From NCBI GenBank assembly GCA_035523875.1, contig DATKPY010000052.1:1-64000 (forward strand): a DNA stretch of 64,000 nucleotides. The letters run 5' to 3'. Numbering within the stretch: the first letter of the stretch is position 1; every line of letters starts with the position of its first letter. The translations under genes were made by a program, and so were the position numbers. Below the pieces are notes generated by a model. That model saw only the letters and a program-made list of their open reading frames with translations, was not told where the DNA came from and made no database searches. Shown here piece by piece: positions 8,939 to 18,089 of this stretch. Source of the stretch: JASHUC01 sp035523875 (GTDB lineage Bacteria; Pseudomonadota; Gammaproteobacteria; Steroidobacterales; Steroidobacteraceae).

Positions 8939-11204
8939 CGGCAAGCGCTACAAGCACTGCTGCGGGGTCGTACACGCGGCCGGGCCGGTGCGCCCCGCAG
9001 CGCCGCGGAACATCGCAGCCGGCTCGAGCTCGCTCGCTCCGCAGGAGCTCGGCGCACTCGTCGCGATGATCGATCAGGGCCGGCTCGCCCAAGCCGAGGA
9101 GCGCGCTCTCGCGCTGCTCAAGGGGCACCCGGGTACCGGGATGGTGTGGAAGATCCTGAGCGTCGCGCTCGTGCGGCAGGGCAAGAACGCCCTGCCGGCG
9201 TTAAGCAAGGCGGCGCAGCTGATGCCGCTCGACGCCGAGGTGCATGGCAACCTCGGCTCGGCGCTGCTCGCCGCCGGGCAGCCAGCCGACGCCCTCGCGA
9301 GCCTCACCCGAGCGCTCGAGCTTCGACCGAATGATGCCGAGGCGCTCCTCGAGGCGGGCGATGCGACGCAAGCGCTCGGCCGGCCGCAGGAGGCGATCGC
9401 GCTCTACCAGCGCGCAGTCGCGCTCGATGCACGTTCGCCGCTCGCGCTCAACAATCTCGGCAACGCGCTCCTGAGGCTTGGACGCCGCGACGAGGCGGTG
9501 AGTTACTATCGCCTCGCGCTCGAGCGCCGTCCGCAGAATGCGCAGGTGCTCTGCAACCTCGCCGATGCGCTGCGCCAGGCGGATGCGCTCGAGGAGGCTG
9601 TCTCATTGAGCGAGCGCGCGATCCGACTCGAGCCTTCGCTCGCTCGTGCACACAACGTGCTCGGTCTTTCCCTTGGCGGGCTCGGGGAGCGTGAGCGCGC
9701 GGCGACGAGCCTCCGGCAAGCCGTCACGCTCGATCCGCGCTCGCAGGAGGCCGTCACGAACCTCGCGAACGTGCTGCGCGATCTCGGTGCGAGGCGCGAG
9801 GCACTCGCCCTGTACCGCAAAGCGGTCGAGCTCGACCCGCAGCGGCCGGAGGGCCACTGTGGCCTCGGGAACGCCGAATTCGAGCTGCGCCACCTCACCG
9901 CGGCCGCCGAGAGCTTCCGTCGGGCGATCGCCCTGCGCCCCGATTATGGTGCCGCGCACGTGGGGCTCGCAGCGACACTGCGCATCGGGGGCCAAGCGCG
10001 GGAGGCGGAGGCGAGCTGTCGGGCGGGCCTCGCCGCCGCACCGGAGGACCCGGAGGCGCTCGTGTTGCTCGGCGAGCTGCGCGCGGACCGCGGATACTTC
10101 GATGAGGCGCAGCAACTGTTCGGGCGGGCGATTCACAATGACCCGCACTGCGTCTCCGCGTTCTGCAGCATCGCCGCGCATCGCAGGATGACGGGCGCCG
10201 ACGGCGCGTGGCTCACGGGCGTGCAGCAGCTGCTCGAGCGGCCCCTGCCGCTCGCCCAGGCGACCGGGCTCCGTTTCGCGCTCGGCAAGTACTTCGACGA
10301 TGTGGGCGCGTACGCTGAGGCTTTCCGCTGCTATCGGGAGGGGAACGAGCTCACCCGACGCTCCGGTGCAGCGTACGACGGCGACAAGCTCGCCGCGCGC
10401 ATCGATCGGCTCATCGAGCGGTTCGATGCCCCGTTCGTTCGCGCGCTTCACTCCTTCGCGCAGCAGCACGGCGCTGCGTCGAGCTCGGAGCGGCCCGTCT
10501 TCATCGTCGGAATGCCGCGCTCGGGCACCTCTCTCGCCGAGCAGATCCTCGCTTCCCACTCTCAGGTGTACGGAGCCGGGGAGGTGCGCTTCTGGGACGA
10601 TGCGTTTGCGACGCTCGAGAAATCCGGGCTCGAAACGGCGGCCACTGCGGCGGGTCTCGCGGAAATCGCGCGCGCTTACCTGGCGCGGCTCACGGCCGTC
10701 CCACCCGAGGCGTCGCGCGCGGTCGACAAGATGCCGGCCAATTTCCTCTATGCCGGACTGATCCACGCGGCACTGCCGCGGGCCCGGATCATCCACATGC
10801 GGCGCCACCCGCTCGATACGTGCCTGTCGATCTATTTTCAGAACTTCTTCAATGTGAGCCCGTTCGCGAGCGACCTCGAGAGCCTCGCGCATTACTACGC
10901 GCAGTACCTGCGGATCACCGAGCACTGGCGCAGCGTGCTCCCGGCGACGGCGCTGCTCGAGGTCCCGTACGAGGCGCTCGTGACCGATCAGGAGACCTGG
11001 ACGCGCCGGATGCTCGAGTTCATCGCTCTGCCCTGGGATGCACGCTGCCTCGACTTCCATCGCACCGAGCGTGTCGTCATCACGGCGAGCCGCTGGCAGG
11101 TGCGCCAGAGGATCCATGCCTCGTCGGTCGGGCGGTGGCGGAACTACGAGCAATACTTGGGTCCGCTCGGCCGCCTCGCGAATCGCCTTCCGGCTCAGAC
11201 GTAG
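8886..11204 (+). CDS. SEC-C zinc motif / TPR / sulfotransferase fusion protein
   Basis: A 772-residue paralogue of the preceding gene with an extra N-terminal zinc module. RNDPCPCGSGKRYKHCCG (Cys14, Cys16, His24/Cys25, Cys26) is a SEC-C motif like that at the end of SecA. About ten TPR units follow (for example VHGNLGSALLAAGQPADALA). The C-terminal sulfotransferase domain has the PAPS loop PVFIVGMPRSGTSLAEQIL and the conserved AVDKMPANFLYAGLIHAALP. ATG 8886 keeps the zinc motif at the extreme N-terminus; an in-frame ATG at 8853 is possible. The gene overlaps the first sulfotransferase by 53 bp, so the two are co-expressed. SEC-C modules often mediate contact with proteins or ribosomes, suggesting a protein acceptor; that is inference. 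Confidence 0.85.
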   Translation: MNSLVTKPGRNDPCPCGSGKRYKHCCGVVHAAGPVRPAAPRNIAAGSSSLAPQELGALVAMIDQGRLAQAEERALALLKGHPGTGMVWKILSVALVRQGKNALPALSKAAQLMPLDAEVHGNLGSALLAAGQPADALASLTRALELRPNDAEALLEAGDATQALGRPQEAIALYQRAVALDARSPLALNNLGNALLRLGRRDEAVSYYRLALERRPQNAQVLCNLADALRQADALEEAVSLSERAIRLEPSLARAHNVLGLSLGGLGERERAATSLRQAVTLDPRSQEAVTNLANVLRDLGARREALALYRKAVELDPQRPEGHCGLGNAEFELRHLTAAAESFRRAIALRPDYGAAHVGLAATLRIGGQAREAEASCRAGLAAAPEDPEALVLLGELRADRGYFDEAQQLFGRAIHNDPHCVSAFCSIAAHRRMTGADGAWLTGVQQLLERPLPLAQATGLRFALGKYFDDVGAYAEAFRCYREGNELTRRSGAAYDGDKLAARIDRLIERFDAPFVRALHSFAQQHGAASSSERPVFIVGMPRSGTSLAEQILASHSQVYGAGEVRFWDDAFATLEKSGLETAATAAGLAEIARAYLARLTAVPPEASRAVDKMPANFLYAGLIHAALPRARIIHMRRHPLDTCLSIYFQNFFNVSPFASDLESLAHYYAQYLRITEHWRSVLPATALLEVPYEALVTDQETWTRRMLEFIALPWDARCLDFHRTERVVITASRWQVRQRIHASSVGRWRNYEQYLGPLGRLANRLPAQT

Positions 11205-12952
11205 CGCTGATACTTCGCGAGGTGCCGCACCGGAGGCGACAGGGCGTCGCGCCGGAACGGGTCACCGAGCTCCTGTGTGACCAACATCTCGAGCACGGTC
11301 GTTCGACCCTCGGACTGGCCTTGCAGCGCCGCCCGCAGGGCCGGGCCCACATCCTCCAGCCGCTCCACGGTCACGCCCTCGCAGCCGAATGCGCGCGCAA
11401 CCGCGGCCCAGCTCGGGTTCTTCAGATTCACGGCCTCGAAGCGACGCGAGTAGAAGTCGACCTGGTTCTTCTTCTCGGCGCCCCATTGGCTGTTGTTGAA
11501 AACGACGATCGTGACGCCGAGCTTCTCGCGCGCGCAGGTGAGAAGCTCGTTGAACGAGATACCCCAGGCGCCGTCGCCCACGTACGCGATCGCCGGGCGC
11601 TCGGGAGCGGCGAACTTGGCGCCGCAGGCGACCGGAAACGCGTATCCGCAGTTGCCGAAGCTCATTGCGGCCAACATCGAGCGCGGCTCATCGAAGCGCA
11701 AGTAGGAATTCGAGACGGAGCAGATATTGCCGATATCGGTCGAGACCATCGCGTGCGCCGGCATCGCCCGCTCGAGCTCGCGCAGGAGCTCGCGCGGATG
11801 CATGTGCGTGGAGTTGCGCGCGACCTCGAGGGAGTACGCATCCCGCTCGTGGGTCCACTCCACGAGCTCGGCCTCCCACGCGCGCTTCTCGGCGGCAATG
11901 CGCGCGAGACGCTCGGCGCGGTTCGCGTGGCACGCAAGCGCCCGCGCCTTGAGCCGCTCGGTGAGGGCAGCGGCGGCCGCCCGCGCATCGGCGTGGAGCG
12001 CGACCGTGACCGGCTTGACCAGGCCGAGCACCCGCGCGTCGCTGTCGATCTGGATCACCTTGGCCGCCGCGGGCCAGTAATCGAGCCCATGTTGCGGTAG
12101 CGTGCCGAAGGGTCCAAGCCGTGTGCCGAGCGCGAGCACCACATCGGCGCTTGCGAGGAGCTTCATCGCCGCCTTGGAGCCCTGGTAGCCGAGCGGTCCC
12201 GTCCACAGCCGGTGCGAGGCCGGGAACGAGTCGTTGTGCAGATAGCTGTTGCAGACGGGGGCATCGAGCGCCTCGGCGAGCGCGACGGCTTGCGCAGTGC
12301 CTTCGCTCAGGATGACGCCGCCACCGGCCAGGATCACGGGAAAGCGCGCCGCGGCGAGCAGCTCGGCGGCGGCGTCGAGGGAGACGGCATCACCCGCTCC
12401 CCGCTCGATGCGCAGGGGCGGCGGAATCGACGTTTCGATGTCCCCATAGAAGAAGTCGCGGGGAATGTTGAGCTGCGCGGGGCCCATCTCGAGCATGGCG
12501 CGGTCGAAACAGCGCGCCGCGATCTCGGCCATCCGCGCGGGGTTGTTGACGTGGCCCTGGTACTTTGTAATCTTCGAGAAGATCGGCAGCTGCTCGGTTT
12601 CCTGGAATCCACCGAGCCCGAGCGTCGTCGAGCCGGTTTCCGGTGTGATGAACACGAGCGGGGAGTGCGCCCAGTACGCAGCCGCTACACCGGTCACGAA
12701 GTTGGTGACTCCGGGGCCGTTCTGGGCGATGCACACGCCGTGGCGGCCGGAAATGCGGGCATAACCGTCGGCCATGTGCGCGGCGCCCTGCTCGTGAGCG
12801 ACTGCAATGAAACGGATGCCGGCAGCCGGGAAGATGTCGAGCGCATCCATGAAGGCGGAGCCGACGATACCGAAGACATGGCGAACGCCGCGCGACGCGA
12901 GCGTCTCGACGAGCGCCTCCGAGGGAGTCATGCGTTGCTTGCTCGATGTCAT
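11195..12952 (-). CDS. xsc: Sulfoacetaldehyde acetyltransferase
   Basis: A 585-residue thiamine-diphosphate enzyme of the acetolactate-synthase fold that converts sulfoacetaldehyde plus phosphate to acetyl phosphate plus sulfite in the cytoplasm. The N-terminal domain has FGIVGSAFMDALDIFPAAGI and the catalytic glutamate in VAHEQGAAHMADGYA (E54). The TPP motif is GDG (459-461) ... NN (486-487). The stretch NNSQWGAEKKNQVDFYSRRF and the C-terminus DPFRRDALSPPVR are diagnostic of Xsc rather than acetolactate synthase. ATG 12952 has a GGAG site 7 nt upstream. It is divergent from an amino-acid permease, 36 bp away, and converges on the sulfotransferase gene with a 10-bp overlap. No phosphate acetyltransferase or taurine dehydrogenase is next to it. 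Confidence 0.88.
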   Translation of the reverse strand: MTSSKQRMTPSEALVETLASRGVRHVFGIVGSAFMDALDIFPAAGIRFIAVAHEQGAAHMADGYARISGRHGVCIAQNGPGVTNFVTGVAAAYWAHSPLVFITPETGSTTLGLGGFQETEQLPIFSKITKYQGHVNNPARMAEIAARCFDRAMLEMGPAQLNIPRDFFYGDIETSIPPPLRIERGAGDAVSLDAAAELLAAARFPVILAGGGVILSEGTAQAVALAEALDAPVCNSYLHNDSFPASHRLWTGPLGYQGSKAAMKLLASADVVLALGTRLGPFGTLPQHGLDYWPAAAKVIQIDSDARVLGLVKPVTVALHADARAAAAALTERLKARALACHANRAERLARIAAEKRAWEAELVEWTHERDAYSLEVARNSTHMHPRELLRELERAMPAHAMVSTDIGNICSVSNSYLRFDEPRSMLAAMSFGNCGYAFPVACGAKFAAPERPAIAYVGDGAWGISFNELLTCAREKLGVTIVVFNNSQWGAEKKNQVDFYSRRFEAVNLKNPSWAAVARAFGCEGVTVERLEDVGPALRAALQGQSEGRTTVLEMLVTQELGDPFRRDALSPPVRHLAKYQRYV

Positions 12953-12988
12953 CGTGCGTCTCCGCTGAGGTTCATGCGCTAGATTCCC
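12953..12988. promoter_or_regulatory. Very short divergent intergenic region between xsc and the permease
   Basis: Only 36 bp separate the two start codons. Two full face-to-face promoters cannot fit without overlapping each other or the genes, so expression of the pair may be mutually dependent, leaderless on one side, or driven from inside the neighbouring coding region. No operator motif is evident. Confidence 0.35.
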
Positions 12989-14437
12989 ATGGGAACCACC
13001 CCGACATCGGCGTCGCTCGCGGTCGCGCCTGCGGATGCATCACTCGCCGGACTGCGCCACACGCTCAGGCGCCGGCACATGCAGATGATCGCCCTGGGCG
13101 GGGTCATCGGAGCGGGCCTGTTCGTCGGGAGCGGCGTGGTCGTCCGCTCGGCCGGTCCGGCTGCGGTGCTGTCCTTCGCCCTGACCGGCACGCTCGTCGT
13201 GCTGGTGATGCGCATGCTCGGGGAGATGGCGGTCGCGTTTCCGGCGATCGGCGGCTTCTATGAGTATAACCGTCTCGCTCTCGGGGAGCTTGCGGGGTTT
13301 CTGACCGGGTGGATGTACTGGTATTTCTGGGTGATGGTCGTCGCGATGGAGGCGGTTGCCGGAGCGACACTGCTGCGGTTCTGGTTCGCGGGCGTACCCC
13401 CGTGGCTGTTCACGCTCGCGCTCATTCTCACCTTCACCTTGCTCAATCTGCTGTCCGTGCGCAGCTGGGGCGAGGCCGAGTACTGGTTCGCCTCGATCAA
13501 GGTGATCGCGATCACGGTGTTTCTCTGCATCGGCGTCGCGGTGATACTCGGGCTGTGGCAGGGCGCCCCCTCGGGCCTCGGAAATCTCACCGCCCACGGC
13601 GGCTTCATGCCAAACGGCATCACGCCCGTGCTCACCGGCGCGGTCGCCGCGACGGGCTTCTACTTTGGCGCCGAGCTCGTGACGGTCGCCGCCGCCGAAT
13701 CCGCGGAGTCCGAGCGCGCGGTCGCGCGCGCCACCCAGTCGGTGATCTCCCGCGTGCTCGTGTTCTACATCGGCTCGATCTTCATCGTCGTCACGCTCCT
13801 GCCGTGGAACGACCCGGGCGTTGCGCAGCCGTATGTGAGCGCGCTCAGGGTACTGCGGGTTCCCGGCGCCGCCGCCATCATGAGCGGGGTGATCCTGACC
13901 GCCGTGCTCTCCGCGCTCAACAGTGGACTCTATGGCTCCTCGCGCATGCTCATGGCGCTCGCGCGGCGCGGCGACGCGCCGCGTGCGCTCGCGCGTCTCA
14001 ACTCGCGCGGCGTGCCGATGCTCGGGATCCTGACCGGCACGCTGTTCGGCTACTTCGCCGTCGTCATGAGCTATGTCTCGCCCGATCGGGTGTTCGCGTT
14101 CCTGGTGAATTCCTACGGGACCGTCGCGATTTTCGTCTACCTGCTGATCGCAGTCGCCGAGCTCAAGCTGCGTGCGCGGCTGGAACGCGAGGCGCCCGAG
14201 AAGCTGCGACTGCGCATGTGGGGGTATCCTTACCTCACCCTCCTCGCCATCGTGGCGATGCTCACCATCCTCGCTGCGATGGCGTTCATCCGCGCGCAGC
14301 GCGTGCCGCTCGTTTTCGGAATCCTGAGCGCGGGCGCCATGGTGCTCGGCTATCTCGCGCGACGCCGCCTGGGGCCGACGTCAAGCGGCACCGCCGGCGA
14401 GGAGCGCCGCGGCGAGCGGGCGATCGATGCCGGCTGA
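12989..14437 (+). CDS. Amino-acid permease (APC superfamily, AAT/GabP-like)
   Basis: A 482-residue inner-membrane protein with about 12 hydrophobic segments. The start of TM1 reads MIALGGVIGAGLFVGSGVVVRSAGPA, the consensus substrate/Na+ helix of the amino-acid transporter family (as in AroP, GabP, AnsP). FYFGAELVTVAAAESAESER in the middle is the conserved loop after TM6. It is divergent from xsc and its stop overlaps the start of the downstream enolase-superfamily gene by 11 bp. It probably imports a small zwitterion; a taurine-like or N-methylated sulfonate would suit the xsc neighbour, but that is inference. Confidence 0.88.
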   Translation: MGTTPTSASLAVAPADASLAGLRHTLRRRHMQMIALGGVIGAGLFVGSGVVVRSAGPAAVLSFALTGTLVVLVMRMLGEMAVAFPAIGGFYEYNRLALGELAGFLTGWMYWYFWVMVVAMEAVAGATLLRFWFAGVPPWLFTLALILTFTLLNLLSVRSWGEAEYWFASIKVIAITVFLCIGVAVILGLWQGAPSGLGNLTAHGGFMPNGITPVLTGAVAATGFYFGAELVTVAAAESAESERAVARATQSVISRVLVFYIGSIFIVVTLLPWNDPGVAQPYVSALRVLRVPGAAAIMSGVILTAVLSALNSGLYGSSRMLMALARRGDAPRALARLNSRGVPMLGILTGTLFGYFAVVMSYVSPDRVFAFLVNSYGTVAIFVYLLIAVAELKLRARLEREAPEKLRLRMWGYPYLTLLAIVAMLTILAAMAFIRAQRVPLVFGILSAGAMVLGYLARRRLGPTSSGTAGEERRGERAIDAG

Positions 14438-15551
14438 CTCGACGATCAAGATCCGCAGGCTCGAGACCTTCGCGAGCGAGTTCGTGTGCTTCGTGCGGCT
14501 CACCACCGATAGCGGAGCCGTGGGCTGGGGTCAGACCTCCCCTTACAACGCCGACATCACCACTCAGGTCTTTCATCGCCAGGTCGCGCCCTGGGCGCTC
14601 GGTGCCGATGCGCTCGAGATCGATGCGCTGATCGAGCGCATCGAGGAGCGCGAGCACAAATTCCCCGGCAGCTACCGTTGCCGCGCACTCGCGGGACTCG
14701 ACACGGCGCTTTGGGACCTGCGGGGCAAGCTCGCGGGGCGACCCGTGGTCGAGCTGTTGGGCGGCACGCCGCGCCGGCTGCGCGCCTACGCCTCTTCCAT
14801 GCGCCGCGACATCTCCCCGGCAGAGGAAGCGGAGCGGTTCGTGCGGCTTCGCGATGAGCGCGGGTTCGATGCGTTCAAGTGGCGCGTGGGCGCCGAGTGC
14901 GGTCATGACGTCGACGAATGGCCGGGCCGCACGGAGGAGATCGTCCCGCGCGTGGCGCGCGCGCTCGGCGATGAGGTGGCGAAGCTCGTCGACGCGAACA
15001 GCGGATTCTCCCCGCCCCGCGCGATCGCGGTGGGCAAGTTGCTCGAGGCGGAAGGCGTGAGCCACTACGAGGAGCCCTGCCCGTACTGGAAGCTCGAGCA
15101 GACCAAGCGCGTACGCGATGCGCTCGCGCTCGATGTGACCGGCGGCGAACAGGACTGGGACCTCGCAACCTGGGAGCGCATGCTTGCGATGCGCGCCGTG
15201 GACATCGTTCAGCCGGACGTGATGTACATGGGCGGCCTCGCGCGAACGCTGCAGGTGGCGCGCATGGCGGCGCAGGCGGATCTCCCGTGCACGCCGCACA
15301 GCGCGAACCTCTCCCTCGTCACGGTCTGCGCGATGCACCTGCTCGGTGCGATCGCCAACGCGGGAAAGTACCTCGAGCTGTCGATCGAGGGGGACGATTA
15401 CTATCCCTGGCAGCGCGGACTGTTCGTCGAGGATCCGTACCAAGTGACGGACGGCTGCGTCACGATTCCCTCCGCGCCCGGTTGGGGCGTCGAGGTGAGT
15501 CCGCGCTGGCTCGAGCGGGCCGCCTATCGATGCACCGAGCTCCCACATTGA
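14427..15551 (+). CDS. Enolase-superfamily (mandelate racemase / muconate lactonizing type) enzyme
   Basis: A 374-residue two-domain enzyme with an N-terminal capping domain and a beta-barrel. Catalytic positions can be followed: FKWR (K151, R153), metal ligands D189 (VDANSG), E215/E216 (YEEP) and E241 (GGEQ), and the general acid/base pair D264 (QPDVMYMGG) and H291 (TPHSAN). The second lysine of the usual KxK is arginine. Such enzymes abstract a proton alpha to a carboxylate and either racemise the substrate or dehydrate a sugar acid. The ATG overlaps the end of the permease gene, so the pair is co-transcribed and the permease may carry its substrate. The reaction cannot be fixed from the sequence. 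Confidence 0.82.
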   Translation: MPADSTIKIRRLETFASEFVCFVRLTTDSGAVGWGQTSPYNADITTQVFHRQVAPWALGADALEIDALIERIEEREHKFPGSYRCRALAGLDTALWDLRGKLAGRPVVELLGGTPRRLRAYASSMRRDISPAEEAERFVRLRDERGFDAFKWRVGAECGHDVDEWPGRTEEIVPRVARALGDEVAKLVDANSGFSPPRAIAVGKLLEAEGVSHYEEPCPYWKLEQTKRVRDALALDVTGGEQDWDLATWERMLAMRAVDIVQPDVMYMGGLARTLQVARMAAQADLPCTPHSANLSLVTVCAMHLLGAIANAGKYLELSIEGDDYYPWQRGLFVEDPYQVTDGCVTIPSAPGWGVEVSPRWLERAAYRCTELPH

Positions 15552-15624
15552 GCCGGGCTCACGGCCCTCGATACGGGTGCCGCGCGCCGGCGGTGGGTGC
15601 GCAGCGCGGATCGCCCGCGGCGGC

Positions 15625-16107
15625 TCAGTGGCCTTCCCACGACTCGGTCGCGATATCCGGGGGAACGGGGAGCGATTTGATATACGTGACGAGCGTCCAG
15701 ACGCCGTCGATGCCGAGCTTGCCACCGAAGGCGGGCATGCCCTTCGGCCTTCCGAAGTAGACCGAGGCGAACACTGCGGCATCAGAGCCGCCGTACCGCC
15801 AGCGGCCGTCGGCGAGGCTCGGCCCCACCCATCCCGTTCCGCCTGTGCCGTGGCAGCCATCGCAGTTCATGGCCGTAAATAGCGTCTCGCCCGCCTTGAT
15901 GGTGGCCGGGTCGCCCGCCTTGGGATCCTCGGGGATCGCGCCCGGGGGCAGCTCGCCGCCGGCGGCGAGGTGCGATGGATAGCGGATCGCCGGGGGTGCG
16001 GAGGTCGCGCTCGCGGGCGCCGGCCCGGGGCTCCCTCCGCAGGAGCAGAGCAGCACGAAGGCCGGGAGCGAGCCCGCGCAGACGGCGCGGCGAATGAGCG
16101 TGCTCAT
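15625..16107 (-). CDS. c-type cytochrome lipoprotein, partner of the PQQ dehydrogenase
   Basis: A 160-residue exported cytochrome. The N-terminus MSTLIRRAVCAGSLPAFVLLCSCGG carries a lipobox-like cysteine, so it is probably anchored as a lipoprotein. One haem site CDGCH (in AMNCDGCHGTGG) is followed by GRPKGMPAFGGKL, with the methionine that can be the sixth haem ligand. ATG 16107 is chosen because it lies 4 bp after the stop of the quinoprotein gene and gives a clean signal sequence; a longer upstream frame lies inside that gene. It probably takes electrons from the adjacent PQQ enzyme and passes them to the respiratory chain. Confidence 0.85.
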   Translation of the reverse strand: MSTLIRRAVCAGSLPAFVLLCSCGGSPGPAPASATSAPPAIRYPSHLAAGGELPPGAIPEDPKAGDPATIKAGETLFTAMNCDGCHGTGGTGWVGPSLADGRWRYGGSDAAVFASVYFGRPKGMPAFGGKLGIDGVWTLVTYIKSLPVPPDIATESWEGH

Positions 16108-16111
16108 GGCC

Positions 16112-17914
16112 TCACAACCCGAAGATCCACACGATGCCTCCCTGACTCGTTCTACGCGCGAGGTCCTTGGCAAAGTCAGCCGGTGGGCGCACATCGGCCG
16201 GATCATCGGAGCGGACGTCGCCCGAGAGCAGAAACCAGTCGCCCCCGATGCCGGCATAGACGGCCACGTATTGTTTGCCGTCCGGACCGCGGAAAGTCAT
16301 TGGATTGCCGACCACGCCCGAGCCCACCTTGAATTTCGAGAGCAGTTTCCCGGTGCGCGCATCGACGGACTTGAACCAGCCATCGAGCGTGCCGTAGAAA
16401 ACCACGTTACCCGCGGTGACGAGCGTACCGCTCCAGGTGGGATAGGGCTCCTTGTCTTCCCAGACCTTGCGCCCGGTAGTCGCATCCCACGCGATGAATC
16501 CCCCCATGTTGCCGCCCGGTCCGGCGCTGTAGGGAGTCGTAGCGGCCATGTACGGCGTTCCCTTCACGTACGCGGCGCGCGCGACGGCGTAGCTCATGCA
16601 GAGATTGTTGATCGAGGTGTAGAAGAGGTGCGTTCGCGGCGAATAGGCCGCCGGCGAGGCCGGACTCACGCCGCCCTCGAGACTCGGACAGATCCCCTGC
16701 ACGGTGCCCTTCGAGGCACCCGTCTGCTTGCTTGGATCGACGATCGGGCGCCCGGTCTCGAGATCCACTGATTTGGCCCAGTTGAGCTCCGCGAACGGCT
16801 TGGCGACCAGCAACCGGCCCGTCGCCCGATCGAGCGTGTAGGCGAAGCCGTTCTTGTCGAAATGCACCAGCGCCTTCACCGGCTTCCCCGCGATCACGAG
16901 GTCCGCGAGAATCATCGCGCCCGTGGCGTCGTAGTCCCAACTGTCGTGCGGCGTGAACTGATACGCCCAGACGAGCGATCCGTCTTCGGGCCGGCGGGCG
17001 AGCACGCTCGAGGTCCACTTGTTGTCACCGGCTCGTTGCTCGGCGTTGTACGGCGAGGCGTTTCCCGTGCCGTAGTAAATGAGATCGAGATCGGGATCGT
17101 AGGAGATCGAGCCCCAGACCGGGCCGCCTCCAGTCTTCCAGCTCTCTGCGGCCCAGGTCGAGACGCCGAGGTTCGTCCCACCGCCATAGGGGGGCTTGAA
17201 GGTGCCGGGATGGATCAGCATGTCGGCATCGGGTCCCAGGTTGTGCGCCGTCCATACGACCGCCCCGGTCTTGAGGTCGAGGGCCTTCACCCATCCGTAG
17301 ATGCCGAACTCCCCGCCGGAGGCTCCTACGATCACGCGATTCTTCGCGACGAGCGGAGCCATCGTCACGGTCTCCCCGGAAGCCGGATCCGCAATCGGCG
17401 TGCTCCAGAGCTGCCGGCCGGACACCGCATCGACCGCCACGGTATGGCCGTCGAGCAGGTTGTAGACGATCCGGCCGTCGGCGAAGAACGCACCGCGGTT
17501 CACGGAATCGCAGCACGCCACGCCGATCGCGTTGGGGCTCACGGCGGGCCGGTACTTCCAGCGCAGCGGGTAGCCATCCTGAGTGAGATCGAACGCATAG
17601 AGCACGTTCGGCCACGGCGTCACCACGTACATCGTGTCGTTGACGACGAGCGGCTGACCCTCGTGCCCGCCGAGGACGCCCGTGGAGAAGGTCCACACCG
17701 GATGCAGCCGTGGCGCGTTCCGCGCGTCGATCTGCGCAAGCGCACTGTAGCGGGTCGCGCCGTAGTCCGCGCCCGGCATGCTCCACTGCCCGGCACCGCC
17801 TGCGGCGGGCGACGCGCTCGGGTGCGAGGCTGCGAAAGCGGCCGCCGCCACGGCAAGCCCGGAGAGGGCGAAGCTTTGCCCGAGGCACCGGCGAACGATC
17901 TTGGAGCGCGACAT
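16112..17914 (-). CDS. PQQ-dependent alcohol/aldehyde dehydrogenase, lanthanide-type signature
   Basis: A 600-residue periplasmic quinoprotein with a signal peptide (cleavage near AFA-AS, about residue 29) and an eight-bladed propeller. The vicinal disulfide C134-C135 (GVACCDSVNRG) stacks on PQQ. Metal ligands are E202 (GASGGEFG) and N285 (YGTGNASP). The catalytic aspartate D327 lies in HDSWDYD and is followed two residues later by D329. XoxF and PedH carry this extra Asp to bind lanthanides, where calcium enzymes have Ala or Ser. DKNGFAY supplies the lysine near PQQ. It is followed at 4 bp by a cytochrome c. The substrate is unknown; alcohols such as choline-related or methylamine-derived compounds are possible but not shown. 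Confidence 0.85.
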   Translation of the reverse strand: MSRSKIVRRCLGQSFALSGLAVAAAAFAASHPSASPAAGGAGQWSMPGADYGATRYSALAQIDARNAPRLHPVWTFSTGVLGGHEGQPLVVNDTMYVVTPWPNVLYAFDLTQDGYPLRWKYRPAVSPNAIGVACCDSVNRGAFFADGRIVYNLLDGHTVAVDAVSGRQLWSTPIADPASGETVTMAPLVAKNRVIVGASGGEFGIYGWVKALDLKTGAVVWTAHNLGPDADMLIHPGTFKPPYGGGTNLGVSTWAAESWKTGGGPVWGSISYDPDLDLIYYGTGNASPYNAEQRAGDNKWTSSVLARRPEDGSLVWAYQFTPHDSWDYDATGAMILADLVIAGKPVKALVHFDKNGFAYTLDRATGRLLVAKPFAELNWAKSVDLETGRPIVDPSKQTGASKGTVQGICPSLEGGVSPASPAAYSPRTHLFYTSINNLCMSYAVARAAYVKGTPYMAATTPYSAGPGGNMGGFIAWDATTGRKVWEDKEPYPTWSGTLVTAGNVVFYGTLDGWFKSVDARTGKLLSKFKVGSGVVGNPMTFRGPDGKQYVAVYAGIGGDWFLLSGDVRSDDPADVRPPADFAKDLARRTSQGGIVWIFGL

Positions 17915-18089
17915 TCTCGATCCGTTGTGGTTGGGGTCCGTCGCAAAACGGTTGCCGTCACTCGCTGCGGCGGCATGGTGTAGCGCCCGAGTTTACACAG
18001 CCGCCGGTGATTGCAGTAGATCTGCCGCTCGCACCCGCGGCGCGCTCCGCGCACCTGTGCTCACCGAGGCCGGGACGGCCCCCGAGCGC

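Noticed and set aside
11195..12952. Annotation of this TPP enzyme as acetolactate synthase
   Set aside because: QWGAEKKNQVDFY and the FRRDALSPPVR C-terminus are Xsc features, and no small regulatory subunit gene is adjacent.
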